Source of the DNA: Chloroflexota bacterium
Lineage (GTDB): Bacteria > Chloroflexota > Dehalococcoidia > Lucifugimonadales > Lucifugimonadaceae
Length of the DNA stretch: 52,423 nucleotides
NCBI GenBank assembly: GCA_024275195.1
Contig: JAJRZP010000118.1
Coordinates: 1-52,423 of the forward strand
Direction: 5' to 3'
Shown here: piece by piece, positions 31,634 to 40,724 of the stretch
Numbering within the stretch: position 1 is the first letter of the stretch
How the letters are laid out: every line of letters begins with the position of its first letter
Made by a program: the position numbers and the translations under genes
Notes under the pieces: generated by a model
What the model was told of the DNA's origin: nothing
Databases searched by the model: none
The model's input: only the letters and a program-made list of their open reading frames with translations

Positions 31634-33262
31634 ATGGCAAGTAAAGAACTAAAGTTCGGCGATGAGGCTCGAGCCCGTCTTAAAGAGGGCATCGACATTC
31701 TCGCCGACACTCTGAAGGCGACTCTCGGCCCTCGTGGTCGAAACGTTATCGTCGACAAGAAATTCGGACCTCCGCAGGTCAACTCCGACGGCGTAACCAT
31801 CGCCAAGGAGATCGACCTCGAAGATCCATTTGCAAACATGGGTGCCCAGCTTCTCAAGGAAGTCTCAAAGAAGACCAACGATGACGCTGGTGATGGCACA
31901 ACCACTTCAACCGTTCTCGCCCAGGCAATTATCGCCGACGGATTCAAGAATGTTGCTGCAGGTGCCGACCCAATGGCACTCAAGCGTGGCATGGAATCAG
32001 CCATGGCTGCTGTTCGAGAGTCGATCGCTGCCCAGTCAACTCCGGTTGACTCGAAGGATCAGATCGAAAGCGTTGCGATTCTCTCTTCGCACGACGATGA
32101 GATGGGCTCTCTTATATCCGATGTCATGGACAAAGTCGGCAAGGACGGCGTCATCACCGTCGATGAATCGAAGTCTCTCTCGTATGAGACAGAGTTCGTT
32201 GAAGGTATGCAGATCGACCGTGGCTTCCTGTCGCCGTACTTCGTGACCAACCCGGAACGTCAGGAGACGGTTCTGACCGATCCTTACGTTCTGATCACTT
32301 CTCAGAAGATATCTGCGATCTCTGACCTGCTCCCAGTTCTCGAAAAGGTCCTTCAGACCAACAAGAACATCCTTGTCATCGCTGAAGACGTCGAGGGTGA
32401 GGCTCTCGCCACACTCGTCGTCAACAAGCTTCGAGGCACGCTGAACGTCGCAGCCGTAAAGGCTCCTGGCTTTGGTGACCGCCGAAAGGCAATGCTCGAA
32501 GACATCGCCATCCTCACCGGTGGCACGGTCATCTCCGAAGAAATCGGTCGCAAGCTCGACACGATTACTCTCGATGACCTCGGCAAGTGCAAACAGGTCG
32601 TCGTTTCTAAGGACGAGACCACATTTGTTGACGGTGATGGATCTGCCGACGCTCTCAAAGGCCGCAAGGCTGAGATCGAGACGCAGATCGCCGACACTTC
32701 ATCCGACTACGACCGTGAGAAGCTCCAGGAGCGACTCGCAAAGTTGTCCGGCGGGGTTGCCATACTCAAAGTAGGTGCAGCCACCGAAATCGAGATGAAA
32801 GAGAAGAAGCAGCGCATGGAAGACGCCCTTTCGGCTACTCGTGCGGCTGTTGAAGAAGGAATCGTTCCCGGTGGCGGAACAGTTCTGATTCGAGCCGCAG
32901 CGGCTCTCGAAAGCGTCAAGTCTGACGTTGATGATGAGCAGACCGGTATCGACATTCTTCGCCGTTCACTCGTCGCACCGATCAAGGTCATCGCAGCCAA
33001 CTCTGGTTTTGAGGGCGCTGTGATCCTTGCAAAGGTTGCTGAGAACGACGACAAGAACTTTGGTTTCGACGCTCACATCGGCGAGTACGGTGACATGGTC
33101 AAGATGGGTATTGTTGACCCGGCCAAAGTAACCCGAGCGGCTGTCGAAAACGCTGTATCCGTGGCTGGAATGATTCTCACTACCGAGACACTGATCAGCG
33201 AGAAGGATGAGCCAATGCCAGCGATGCCGGGTGGACCTCCTGGTGGAGACATGGGCTTCTAG
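31634..33262 (+). CDS. groEL: Chaperonin GroEL
   Basis: A 542-residue group I chaperonin with all family landmarks: [59 protein letters not shown] (the ATP-binding Asp and Thr motif), and the later [19 protein letters not shown]. The C-terminal tail is short ([12 protein letters not shown]) compared with the Gly-Gly-Met repeats of E. coli. It folds cytoplasmic proteins with GroES and ATP. The ATG at 31634 follows TTTTGGAG. Codon use and length are normal, which gives a good phylogenetic marker for the window. Confidence 0.98.
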   Translation: MASKELKFGDEARARLKEGIDILADTLKATLGPRGRNVIVDKKFGPPQVNSDGVTIAKEIDLEDPFANMGAQLLKEVSKKTNDDAGDGTTTSTVLAQAIIADGFKNVAAGADPMALKRGMESAMAAVRESIAAQSTPVDSKDQIESVAILSSHDDEMGSLISDVMDKVGKDGVITVDESKSLSYETEFVEGMQIDRGFLSPYFVTNPERQETVLTDPYVLITSQKISAISDLLPVLEKVLQTNKNILVIAEDVEGEALATLVVNKLRGTLNVAAVKAPGFGDRRKAMLEDIAILTGGTVISEEIGRKLDTITLDDLGKCKQVVVSKDETTFVDGDGSADALKGRKAEIETQIADTSSDYDREKLQERLAKLSGGVAILKVGAATEIEMKEKKQRMEDALSATRAAVEEGIVPGGGTVLIRAAAALESVKSDVDDEQTGIDILRRSLVAPIKVIAANSGFEGAVILAKVAENDDKNFGFDAHIGEYGDMVKMGIVDPAKVTRAAVENAVSVAGMILTTETLISEKDEPMPAMPGGPPGGDMGF

Positions 33263-33282
33263 CCTTTGCTTCAAGCAATTTG

Positions 33283-33315
33283 AAAGGGTCGCATCGAATG
33301 GTGCGACCCTTTTTT
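33283..33315 (+). terminator. Intrinsic terminator of groESL
   Basis: AAAGGGTCGCA (33283-33293) pairs with TGCGACCCTTT (33302-33312), followed by a run of Ts. The 33316-33483 stretch after it has no gene and leads into the convergent lipoprotein gene. Confidence 0.88.
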
Positions 33316-33483
33316 ATGCGTAATGGTCGGACTTTCACGCTCTCACACACGACGAGCCCGCCATCCGGTACTTCGCTCCCGGTTCTCGACCGGAGTGGAG
33401 AGACCGTCGGCGGCACACGAGTGGTGTTACCGGTCAGTCAGTTCGGAGAACGAGGAGGGTTCCCACGCGGAAGTGATACCGAC

Positions 33484-33990
33484 CTACTCGATGACAACAC
33501 TGGCAAGCAGATCCTCAAGCGACCGCTTTCCGTCAAGATAGTCGACCACATCTACCGCACGCAAAGATACAGTCGCGATTTCGCGCCTCTCGACGATCGG
33601 GACGATGATGATCTGCCCCAGTGGATCATCAAGGTAACTGACCGCGATAGACGCGAACTCGATCCACCGCACAAGCAATAGCTCAGATGGTTCGTTCACG
33701 ATCTGCTCGTACTTCACGATCACGTCAGATCCTCGAAATGCAACCGAACTAACTTCGAATCCTGAGACGACCTCCAGACTTACTTCCAGTGCCCGTGCAG
33801 GCTTGACCGCCGGGAGTTCCGTGGCATCTTGATAGGCTCTGGAGTCGCTTTGCGGTCGTACGGTTGGCGAACTTGTCGGCTGTAGTTCCACTGTCAGATC
33901 AGCGACATCCAAACCCGATCCACCGGTACACGCTGCAACGATGAAAAACACGCTTAGAGTGGTTGCTAACAGCGTTACTCGGGTTCTCAT
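33484..33990 (-). CDS. Lipoprotein of unknown function
   Basis: A 168-residue protein with a lipobox: MRTRVTLLATTLSVFFIVAAC, Cys at residue 21 preceded by VAA, so lipid-anchored at the outer face of the membrane. A Thr/Pro/Ser linker (to about residue 60) leads to a globular domain of alternating beta strands (EVSLEVVSGFEVSSVAF, VIVKYEQIV, IIIVPIVERREIATVSL) that I cannot assign. Its start overlaps the stop of the 737-residue secreted protein by 4 bp (ATGA, 33987-33990), so both are made from one mRNA and probably work together. Function unknown. Confidence 0.8.
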   Translation of the reverse strand: MRTRVTLLATTLSVFFIVAACTGGSGLDVADLTVELQPTSSPTVRPQSDSRAYQDATELPAVKPARALEVSLEVVSGFEVSSVAFRGSDVIVKYEQIVNEPSELLLVRWIEFASIAVSYLDDPLGQIIIVPIVERREIATVSLRAVDVVDYLDGKRSLEDLLASVVIE

Positions 33991-36200
33991 TTTCGACCCA
34001 GCTTCTGAGCCAGCAATAGCCGTTGGTACGACTGTTCGTAGAGCGAGAAACTGAGTCCAATATGTACTTCAGGCGGTATTCCTTGCTGGGCCATGGTCGA
34101 CTCGATACCTGAGCGTGTGACGCGACCGGTGCTGAACTCCAGTTCAGGGATTTCACCTGCTCGAGTCTGACGCCAGAGTGCCTCGGGAGACGAACCCTGT
34201 TGCCTCAAGTTGATGTACGACCGAGCCCGAACACCGAAGTCGGAATCCTGTAGTCCCTTGCCCATCTCTTGAATTGCACTGACCATGAATTGACCACTCG
34301 CTGCCGCGGTTTTACCGACACCGGTTAACTCGAACAGATCGACGCCGGCGGTTCGTTTCATTTCTTCCCACGCCGACAGCGCATCTGTTCCAAGTTCCTG
34401 ATATTCCTTCAGTAGAAACTTGAAGTTCTGCCTTGTTTCGAATTCGATCGAGTTATCGAGTGCTTTCTCAGCCGCGGCCCAGAGCCACTCATCTCTTTTA
34501 GCCTTGAGTTTGCCCTTCACCGGATCCCACAACTTAGCCTCGATGTAGTCGTACGCTGACTTCGTAGCCTTGCCTTCGAGTGCGGCGTAAGGATCCTTGC
34601 CAATGCCTTTGATGTCTTTAAACGGATCCTTTAGTTCGCCGTAAACGCTCTCTGGTGCCGAAGAAGCAGAACTCGCGGACATCTCGCGTCTGAACTCGTC
34701 CAACACGTCTCGTGATACTTCGTTGATTAACTGTTGCTCACCGTCGAGCGATCGTCCTTCAACTGATCGCTGCCATAAATATCCGGTGACGGCGCGGTAC
34801 GTTTCGACACCACGAGTGCTGTAAGAGGGGTCGATCGCATCTGTCAGGCTGGCGTAGAAATTTGTTCCGTCAGTCGAATAGTTCACACGTCCATCAGGAG
34901 TGACATAGATGCCAGTTTTGACCGACGTGCCATCGGCGCGTCTCAGTTCGATCACCTCGCCGCCTGCGGATCGAGTACGTATGAATCGACCTGTCTCCGG
35001 GTCTTCTCTCCAGAGCATCCCGGTAACAAGTTCGTACAACTCTTCACCACTCTCAGAATTGAGGCTGGAAGGAATAGGAACTTTCTTCGTCATCGCATCT
35101 ATCAGTGCATCGAACGAAAGACCCGGCCCGTCTGGGTCATCCGGTTGATCTTCTACATCAGTTGGAATATCACCAGCATCCTGCTGCTCCTGCCAGGCGA
35201 ACCCAGGCAGCGAGTCGTATACCGCGTCGGAGAAACCGTTCGAGTCCCCAAGATAGCTTTCCATCTGACTGCCAAGCCATGTTGCCAGTTCGTCGAGACC
35301 GTCTTTCATCTCGACATTGATCCGCTCTTCGGCGATCTCGGCCGTCATCCTGCCAAACGTGTTCAGCAGGTCGTCCAACGCCGCAACTGACCGGGATTCA
35401 CCGTCGGTCGAGAGTGAAGGCGGATCGGGGCTTTCGGCTGAATCTGAGCCGACGGGTTCAGCGGTTGATTCGAGCGCCGTTTCAGTCTCAGGATCGTCGG
35501 GATCGACCTTTTCGTAAACCCAGACGATCACGCACGCGTCGCAACGATCGATCCGCCCGTACACACGAAATTCACGATCATCTATCCGATAGCTCGGATT
35601 CTGCCTGGCCGACATTGTGTTCGACGGGGTTTCTTCGTCTATCGATATCGAATCGCCGAGAAGACCTGAGCCGCCGAGCGAGATCGAGAATGTTTTTCCC
35701 CGCGCGTAGAGTCCATATTCGGTTTTACCTGACCTCGTGACCGAGTATGCCCCTATCACATCAGTGATATCAACAGGATCTCTGCCATACTGCATTAATT
35801 CCGATGGGGGAGGCGAGAACGAGAAGACAGCCTGATAAGTCAACTCACCTTTTACTTCTCCGGTGACAATACTTTTCAGTACCTGACGAGACTCGAATGC
35901 CATTGAACTGTTGGTAATCGTTACAGTATCGATCCTATCGGTTGTATCTCGATCGATCGGTGTGCGTCCGCTCTCAGTTATCGTTACCAACTCTTTGATG
36001 TTCTCAAACACCAACGGCGCGTTGTCGGGATTGATGATCGTTTCGATCAACCGCCATTTCGTTGCCTCCGATCTCGATTGAGCGAATGCCCCGCCAGAGT
36101 CGGCAACAAGCATTAGCGATAGTACCGAGACCGCGATAAGCGCTTGGAACGCTATTTTGATGCGACCAGAATCTTGGTAACTGAAGAAATGTGTGTTCAA
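33987..36200 (-). CDS. Large secreted protein of unknown function
   Basis: A 737-residue exported protein. The signal peptide is at residues 15-41 (IAFQALIAVSVLSLML then a small-residue cleavage site around AFA-Q). Domains seen: an N-terminal beta-rich region (to about 240) with Cys pair CDACVIVW, an acidic Pro/Ser/Glu linker, a helical middle part (LDDLLNTFGRMTAEIAEERINVEM), repeats of a beta motif with TGIYVTPDGRVNYSTDGTN, and a helical C-terminus. I recognise no domain. It is translationally coupled to the lipoprotein. The start at 36198-36200 is ATG; GAGTTACTG region is weak as a ribosome-binding site. No catalytic motif stands out; a structural or cargo-binding envelope role is plausible but unproven. 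Confidence 0.75.
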   Translation of the reverse strand: MNTHFFSYQDSGRIKIAFQALIAVSVLSLMLVADSGGAFAQSRSEATKWRLIETIINPDNAPLVFENIKELVTITESGRTPIDRDTTDRIDTVTITNSSMAFESRQVLKSIVTGEVKGELTYQAVFSFSPPPSELMQYGRDPVDITDVIGAYSVTRSGKTEYGLYARGKTFSISLGGSGLLGDSISIDEETPSNTMSARQNPSYRIDDREFRVYGRIDRCDACVIVWVYEKVDPDDPETETALESTAEPVGSDSAESPDPPSLSTDGESRSVAALDDLLNTFGRMTAEIAEERINVEMKDGLDELATWLGSQMESYLGDSNGFSDAVYDSLPGFAWQEQQDAGDIPTDVEDQPDDPDGPGLSFDALIDAMTKKVPIPSSLNSESGEELYELVTGMLWREDPETGRFIRTRSAGGEVIELRRADGTSVKTGIYVTPDGRVNYSTDGTNFYASLTDAIDPSYSTRGVETYRAVTGYLWQRSVEGRSLDGEQQLINEVSRDVLDEFRREMSASSASSAPESVYGELKDPFKDIKGIGKDPYAALEGKATKSAYDYIEAKLWDPVKGKLKAKRDEWLWAAAEKALDNSIEFETRQNFKFLLKEYQELGTDALSAWEEMKRTAGVDLFELTGVGKTAAASGQFMVSAIQEMGKGLQDSDFGVRARSYINLRQQGSSPEALWRQTRAGEIPELEFSTGRVTRSGIESTMAQQGIPPEVHIGLSFSLYEQSYQRLLLAQKLGRK

Positions 36201-36442
36201 CGTGAGTTACTGTCAGCAGATGTTCGGCAGATGCCTTTATTCGAATGCAATCAGAACCCCGAGAATACTAGCGCATTGTTGTTTGAAACCAGAGGTTCAC
36301 CAATAGCAAGATCTGTGACACTCCGCGGTGCGGCAAAACTTCACTGAAGTTCGAACGGGTGACTCAAGTCGATCTCATCACTGAACAGGTTCACACGATC
36401 ACGCTGGCTACTGCTATCGCATAAGTTGAGCAGTACCCGGAG

Positions 36443-38146
36443 TTAGAATCCTGCACGCTTTGAGTGGATGCCGGTCGCACCAGATGGACGATTGCCCCGG
36501 TCATCTTCAGCTTGTGGTACTCCTGATCCGGTGGCACAGCGAACCTCAAAGATATGGTTGCCCGACTCGAAAGGCCAATCGTAACGCCAGACGACCCATG
36601 TGGTTTCACTGAGTGGCGACCTGAGTTCAGCCGCTTGCCATGGTCCGCCATCCACGCGGACCTCCACTTTAGACACTTCTTTTGCGCCAGCAAACGCGAT
36701 ACCGCCGACCGGCACAAAGGATTGGCCATCGACCTCGTATATCGAATCGCCATCCACGGTGTCGATCACTGAAGTCGGCTCAACTCTCGCGACCTCGTCC
36801 CATCCTCGCTGCACCCAGTACCCTTCTCTGTACTTGTCGGTAACCTCGATCGATTCGATCCACCGTGGTTGCTTCATGCCATATCGATCGGGAATCCAGA
36901 TACGGAGTGGGAATCCGTGTTCGATGGTGAGTAGTTCTCCGTTCCATGCGTAGCACAGCATTATCCGCTCATCATTCCGAACTAGATTGAGGTCGACCAC
37001 CTCATGGAATCCATCACCACAGGTGAAATCGAGATAGCGGGCATTCTCGTTCGGCTGGATACGTTCCAGTAAGTCCTGGACGCTAAAACCTGTCCACTGA
37101 GTCGTGCTGATCAAGCTCGATGCGATACGACCTGAGATGCAGGACAATGTGACGAATTCGCTTCTGGGTTCGAAATCCCTCCGCAGGTCATCAAGCGAAA
37201 GTGAAACGGGGTTCGCAACCAGGCCAGATACTGCCAGCGCCCATGTCGATCCGTCAATCACTGTCGGCCTTGTCCGAATTGAAACCTGATAGTGGTCTTT
37301 TACCGCCGTGTATTCAGGCCGTGTACCTGAAACCGGGATGACGGGGGCATTCGCATTCGGAAACGCCAACCTCTCAATTGCAGGTACAGGTTTTTCGACG
37401 GCCGACACCGCAGGATCGGTTGTTGATCCTGCTGTTGATGACGGAGTTCCGGGCGCCGTTTTCACTCCTGTATCTAGTTCACGACGAGCCGCTTGCGCAA
37501 GCAAACTGCCAATACCGGTACTCGCCACAGTTAATACGGCGACTGATGCACCGACTTTAACGACAAAATCTCGACGCCCGATACCCATGCTGTGGCTGGT
37601 GGTATCCGCCTCATGTGCGATCGCTTCTACATCACGACTGAAGCGGAACTGTACAAACTCGATCGCAACTCCCCAGACCATGAATAGTCCTGTCAACCAC
37701 AAGATAACGAGCACCGGGCTGACTGACGAGCCCTCGATGTAGATGCTCACGATGGACACTGTGGTGCCCACGACAGCACCGATACCGGCTGAGACTGACA
37801 GTGCCTGACGCCGACTGGAGTTCCTCGTGATCCAAGATATGACCCCACCGACTGCAGAACCTACGATGAGGACCTGAAGCACTGCAATGGCTCGTTCGGC
37901 GATCTTCGCTGTTTCTGAAATACCCAGACCGAATAACCGAAGAGCGTCGATCATCACGTCGATGCCGAAGGTGACGACTGGCCCGGGCAATACGCGCGTG
38001 ATCCAGTCGAACAGGTCATAGGGAGCGAACGGCAATCCAACGAGTTCAGATGCCAGATACAACACACCGAGAAGAGGTGCTGTCAGCAGCCCTCCGATAG
38101 CAATTCCTATTCCTATTTTTCCGGGGTTTTTCATCATGAGCCTCAC
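36443..38146 (-). CDS. Membrane-anchored sulfite-oxidase-like molybdopterin oxidoreductase
   Basis: A 567-residue protein. Residues 10-165 hold about four membrane helices. A twin-arginine-like motif follows inside the protein (GRRDFVVKV, residues 190-198) with a hydrophobic segment, as if a Tat-type catalytic subunit were fused to a membrane anchor. The catalytic domain (about 270-440) has the molybdenum Cys336 in LSCISG, and WTGFSVQDLLE, ERIMLCYAWNGELLT and HGFPLRIWIPDRYG are typical of the SuoX/YedY fold. A Mo-co dimerisation domain ends the protein (KVEVRVDGGPWQAAEL ... VWRYDWPFESG). It probably oxidises sulfite or reduces an S/N-oxide at the outer face. No cytochrome partner is adjacent. 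Confidence 0.88.
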   Translation of the reverse strand: MRLMMKNPGKIGIGIAIGGLLTAPLLGVLYLASELVGLPFAPYDLFDWITRVLPGPVVTFGIDVMIDALRLFGLGISETAKIAERAIAVLQVLIVGSAVGGVISWITRNSSRRQALSVSAGIGAVVGTTVSIVSIYIEGSSVSPVLVILWLTGLFMVWGVAIEFVQFRFSRDVEAIAHEADTTSHSMGIGRRDFVVKVGASVAVLTVASTGIGSLLAQAARRELDTGVKTAPGTPSSTAGSTTDPAVSAVEKPVPAIERLAFPNANAPVIPVSGTRPEYTAVKDHYQVSIRTRPTVIDGSTWALAVSGLVANPVSLSLDDLRRDFEPRSEFVTLSCISGRIASSLISTTQWTGFSVQDLLERIQPNENARYLDFTCGDGFHEVVDLNLVRNDERIMLCYAWNGELLTIEHGFPLRIWIPDRYGMKQPRWIESIEVTDKYREGYWVQRGWDEVARVEPTSVIDTVDGDSIYEVDGQSFVPVGGIAFAGAKEVSKVEVRVDGGPWQAAELRSPLSETTWVVWRYDWPFESGNHIFEVRCATGSGVPQAEDDRGNRPSGATGIHSKRAGF

Positions 38147-38316
38147 AACAACTTACGATCTCGCGCAGAGATTCGGATGCAGCGTCAATGCATCAGAGGG
38201 CTTCTGCCGAACGAATTACAGTGCTTTCTCTCATAACAATGCGTTCATGCAAGTATTATCTCGACGGTATCCACAATAACAGTGAATCAGTCTGACGCTA
38301 TCTATTCATACAGGAA

Positions 38317-38562
38317 CTAAGAAGCAAAGGCTGCGTTCATTCCTGAATTAGTCTGCAACCGAGTACTTGACGCAACGATACCGTCAGGAAGAATTCGCGT
38401 CATCCTATCGAGTATGTCGAGGGGAACAAACGCAATCAGCATAATTCGGAGGAAGGCGAGTTGCCCATCGCCAACTCCCAGCACGGTCAGGCTGATCTTG
38501 AACCCGTCGTCACTACAAATGACCATTTCTGGCATTCGACAATCCGAGTAACCTACCACCAA
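38317..38562 (-). pseudogene. Possible remnant of a second copy of the sulfite-oxidase-like membrane anchor
   Basis: An 81-codon leftward ORF. Its segment AFVPLDILDRMTRILPDGIV resembles residues 39-58 of the adjacent molybdoenzyme (PFAPYDLFDWITRVLPGPVV): about half the residues match, including P-x-D-x-x-D-x-x-T-R-x-L-P. The rest does not continue the alignment. A decayed duplicate is my preferred reading; a chance ORF or an independent small gene cannot be excluded. The surrounding 38147-38316 holds nothing else that I can name. Confidence 0.4.
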
Positions 38563-39257
38563 TGTTCACCAAAACTGCCAAATACTACGACGCTATCTAC
38601 TCATACAAGGACTACGAGGGCGAAAGCCAACTCATCACCTCAATAGTCCGTGAACGAATCTCGAACGCCAATACGATTCTCGATGTCGCATGTGGAACCG
38701 GCAAACACCTCGAACACCTAACGAAGAAGTTTAACTGCACAGGAATTGATCTCGATGCGGGAATGGTGGAGATCGCCAGTGACAGAGTTCCCGGCGTAAC
38801 CTTTCACACTGGCGATATGTGCGAATTTTCACTGCGTACCAAATTCGATGCTGTCTTGTGCCTGTTTTCGTCAATTGGATACACAAAATCTGTCGAACGT
38901 ATGGAGCAAGCGGTCGCCAGCATGGGAATGCACGTAAAATCCGGTGGGATCCTCGTCGTAGAACCCTGGCTAACCCCGGAAGCGTGGCTTGTGGGGCACA
39001 AAGATTCCAGCACTTACGAAACCGATGAATTTATAGTCACTCGAATGATGGTCTCCGAACCAATCGACCGCGGCCGACTCGTACTCGAATACATGATTGG
39101 CGACTCTTCAGGCATTTCACGAGTAACCGAAACCCACGAAATGGGCTGGTTTACCCACAACGAGTACCTTGCCGCCTTCGAAAAAGCCAAGCTCGACGTG
39201 GAACACCTCGAACAAGGACTAACCGGCCGAGGAATCTACATCGGGGGCAAACCATGA
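38562..39257 (+). CDS. Class I SAM-dependent methyltransferase
   Basis: A 231-residue methyltransferase. It opens KTAKYYDAIYSYKDYEGE, the usual lead helix of small-molecule methyltransferases, then motif I ILDVACGTGKHLEHL (about residues 40-54), an acidic strand-2 end GIDLDAGMVEIA, and FDAVLCLFSSIGY as motif IV. The pattern is that of the ubiE/glycine-methyltransferase-like or daunosamine-N-methyltransferase-like group (G-I-L-V-V-E-P-W-L). The ATG at 38562 is preceded by ACCACCA only, a weak site. The substrate is unknown. It reads away from the sulfite-oxidase gene. Confidence 0.85.
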   Translation: MFTKTAKYYDAIYSYKDYEGESQLITSIVRERISNANTILDVACGTGKHLEHLTKKFNCTGIDLDAGMVEIASDRVPGVTFHTGDMCEFSLRTKFDAVLCLFSSIGYTKSVERMEQAVASMGMHVKSGGILVVEPWLTPEAWLVGHKDSSTYETDEFIVTRMMVSEPIDRGRLVLEYMIGDSSGISRVTETHEMGWFTHNEYLAAFEKAKLDVEHLEQGLTGRGIYIGGKP

Positions 39258-39463
39258 GAACGGTCGAACTACGTTCCGAACGGTTCTGTACTCGCGTGCT
39301 GGCACACACGCAGGTTGTACGTGACAGCCCTCTCCTGTGAATAGCCCACACATTGCTAAACTGACGGGTAGTGGCAGCCAATCATGCATTCAGCGGTAAG
39401 TCGAACCCGCCGAGAATCGGCCAGGTGCACTACACTGGCGCCATAGTGAGCTAGCACAACGAT

Positions 39464-40723
39464 ATGGATTCTTTCCGCTTTGTACACGCGGCAGACCTTC
39501 ACATCGATTCACCTTTCGCGGGGGTCGGTGACACCGATAGCCGAGTAGCGACCCGTCTTCGAGAGGCAACTTATGAGGCCTTTCAGAACCTGGTCGATCT
39601 TTGCATTACCCGGAACGCCGATTTCCTCGTAATCGCCGGCGACGTTTACGATGGAGCCGACCGCTCAGTACGAGCACAGCTACGCTTCCGCAACGGGCTT
39701 GTAAAACTTGCCGAAAAAGGCATCCAGACGTTCGTTGTTCATGGCAACCACGACCCGCTCGATGGCTGGCAATCGTCGATTTCGTGGCCTGAGGGTGTCC
39801 ATATCTTCGGTGCAACTCCCGAATGGATAAAGTTCGAGAAGAATGGCGAGGTGGTCGCTGCAGTTCAGGGCATGAGCTACCCGAAACGTGAGGTAACCGA
39901 CAATCTCGCAGTTCAGTTCAGCCCACCTGAATCCGGCAACCTGTTCGCAATCGGCCTGCTTCACGCCAATGTCGGGGCGAACAGCGCACACCCGAACTAT
40001 GCTCCCTGCACAGTTGAAGACCTTTCTGAGTCTGGCATCGACTACTGGGCTCTGGGTCATGTTCATACTCGGCAGACTTTGAAGCGAGCAGACCCGGTAA
40101 TCGCCTATCCCGGCAATATACAGGGCAGGCACCCGAACGAAACGGGCGCACGGGGCGCGCTGGTGGTCGACGTTGATCCAAGCGGGGCTTCTCGATCTGA
40201 ATTTGTAGCACTCGATGTGGTTCGATGGGAACGGGCCGAAGTCGATATTTCAAATCTGGATACGATCGACAGTCTTGATTCTGCTATTCGACAGGCAACT
40301 GACAACCTCAGCGTTCAGGCGCAAGATCGAGATGTGGTGTGTCGCCTGGTACTCGTTGGCCGCGGTCCCCTGCATGAGCAACTCGCAGCGGGAGGCGCAG
40401 TTGAAGACCTGCTCGACGCAGTACGCGGCGTATGGAGCGGAGCGGGCTCTCCCTGGGTGTGGGTAGAGCGACTCGTCGATTCGACCCGGCCTGAAATCGA
40501 TATCGAATCTCGTGCAAAGCAGGATGACTTCCTCGGAGCCACTCTGAAACGTGCCCTGCTCTCGTCGATCGAGTCAGATGAGATCGAACGGTTGACCGAG
40601 GTTGTGTCAGACGTTTACAGCGGCCGACGAAATGCCCTTGAAAAGCCAGACGATGAGCAGGTATCAGCCTGGGCAGAAGAAGCTCGTTGGTACCTTGCCG
40701 AACTGTTGGAGCAGGGGAGATAA
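39464..40723 (+). CDS. DNA repair exonuclease, SbcD/Mre11-like (YhaO type)
   Basis: A 419-residue metallophosphoesterase of the SbcD/Mre11 group. Motifs: FVHAADLHIDSPF (motif I, D-x-H), VIAGDVYDGADRS (motif II), VVHGNHDPLDGW (motif III, G-N-H-D/E), LLHANVG and YWALGHVHTRQT (motifs IV, G-H-x-H). It would cut DNA ends or hairpins with the coupled ATPase. The next gene starts 1 bp after its stop, so they form a two-gene operon equivalent to yhaO-yhaN/sbcD-sbcC. The C-terminal region has the capping domain (about 280-400). The start is the ATG at 39464. Confidence 0.92.
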   Translation: MDSFRFVHAADLHIDSPFAGVGDTDSRVATRLREATYEAFQNLVDLCITRNADFLVIAGDVYDGADRSVRAQLRFRNGLVKLAEKGIQTFVVHGNHDPLDGWQSSISWPEGVHIFGATPEWIKFEKNGEVVAAVQGMSYPKREVTDNLAVQFSPPESGNLFAIGLLHANVGANSAHPNYAPCTVEDLSESGIDYWALGHVHTRQTLKRADPVIAYPGNIQGRHPNETGARGALVVDVDPSGASRSEFVALDVVRWERAEVDISNLDTIDSLDSAIRQATDNLSVQAQDRDVVCRLVLVGRGPLHEQLAAGGAVEDLLDAVRGVWSGAGSPWVWVERLVDSTRPEIDIESRAKQDDFLGATLKRALLSSIESDEIERLTEVVSDVYSGRRNALEKPDDEQVSAWAEEARWYLAELLEQGR

Positions 40724-40724
40724 C

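Noticed and set aside
33280-33681. 133-codon rightward frame after groEL
   Set aside because: It covers the groESL terminator and the antisense of the lipoprotein gene, and has no recognisable pattern.
40602-40724. Upstream extension of the YhaN-like ATPase
   Set aside because: It overlaps the nuclease gene; the TTG at 40725 directly precedes the conserved N-terminal strand.
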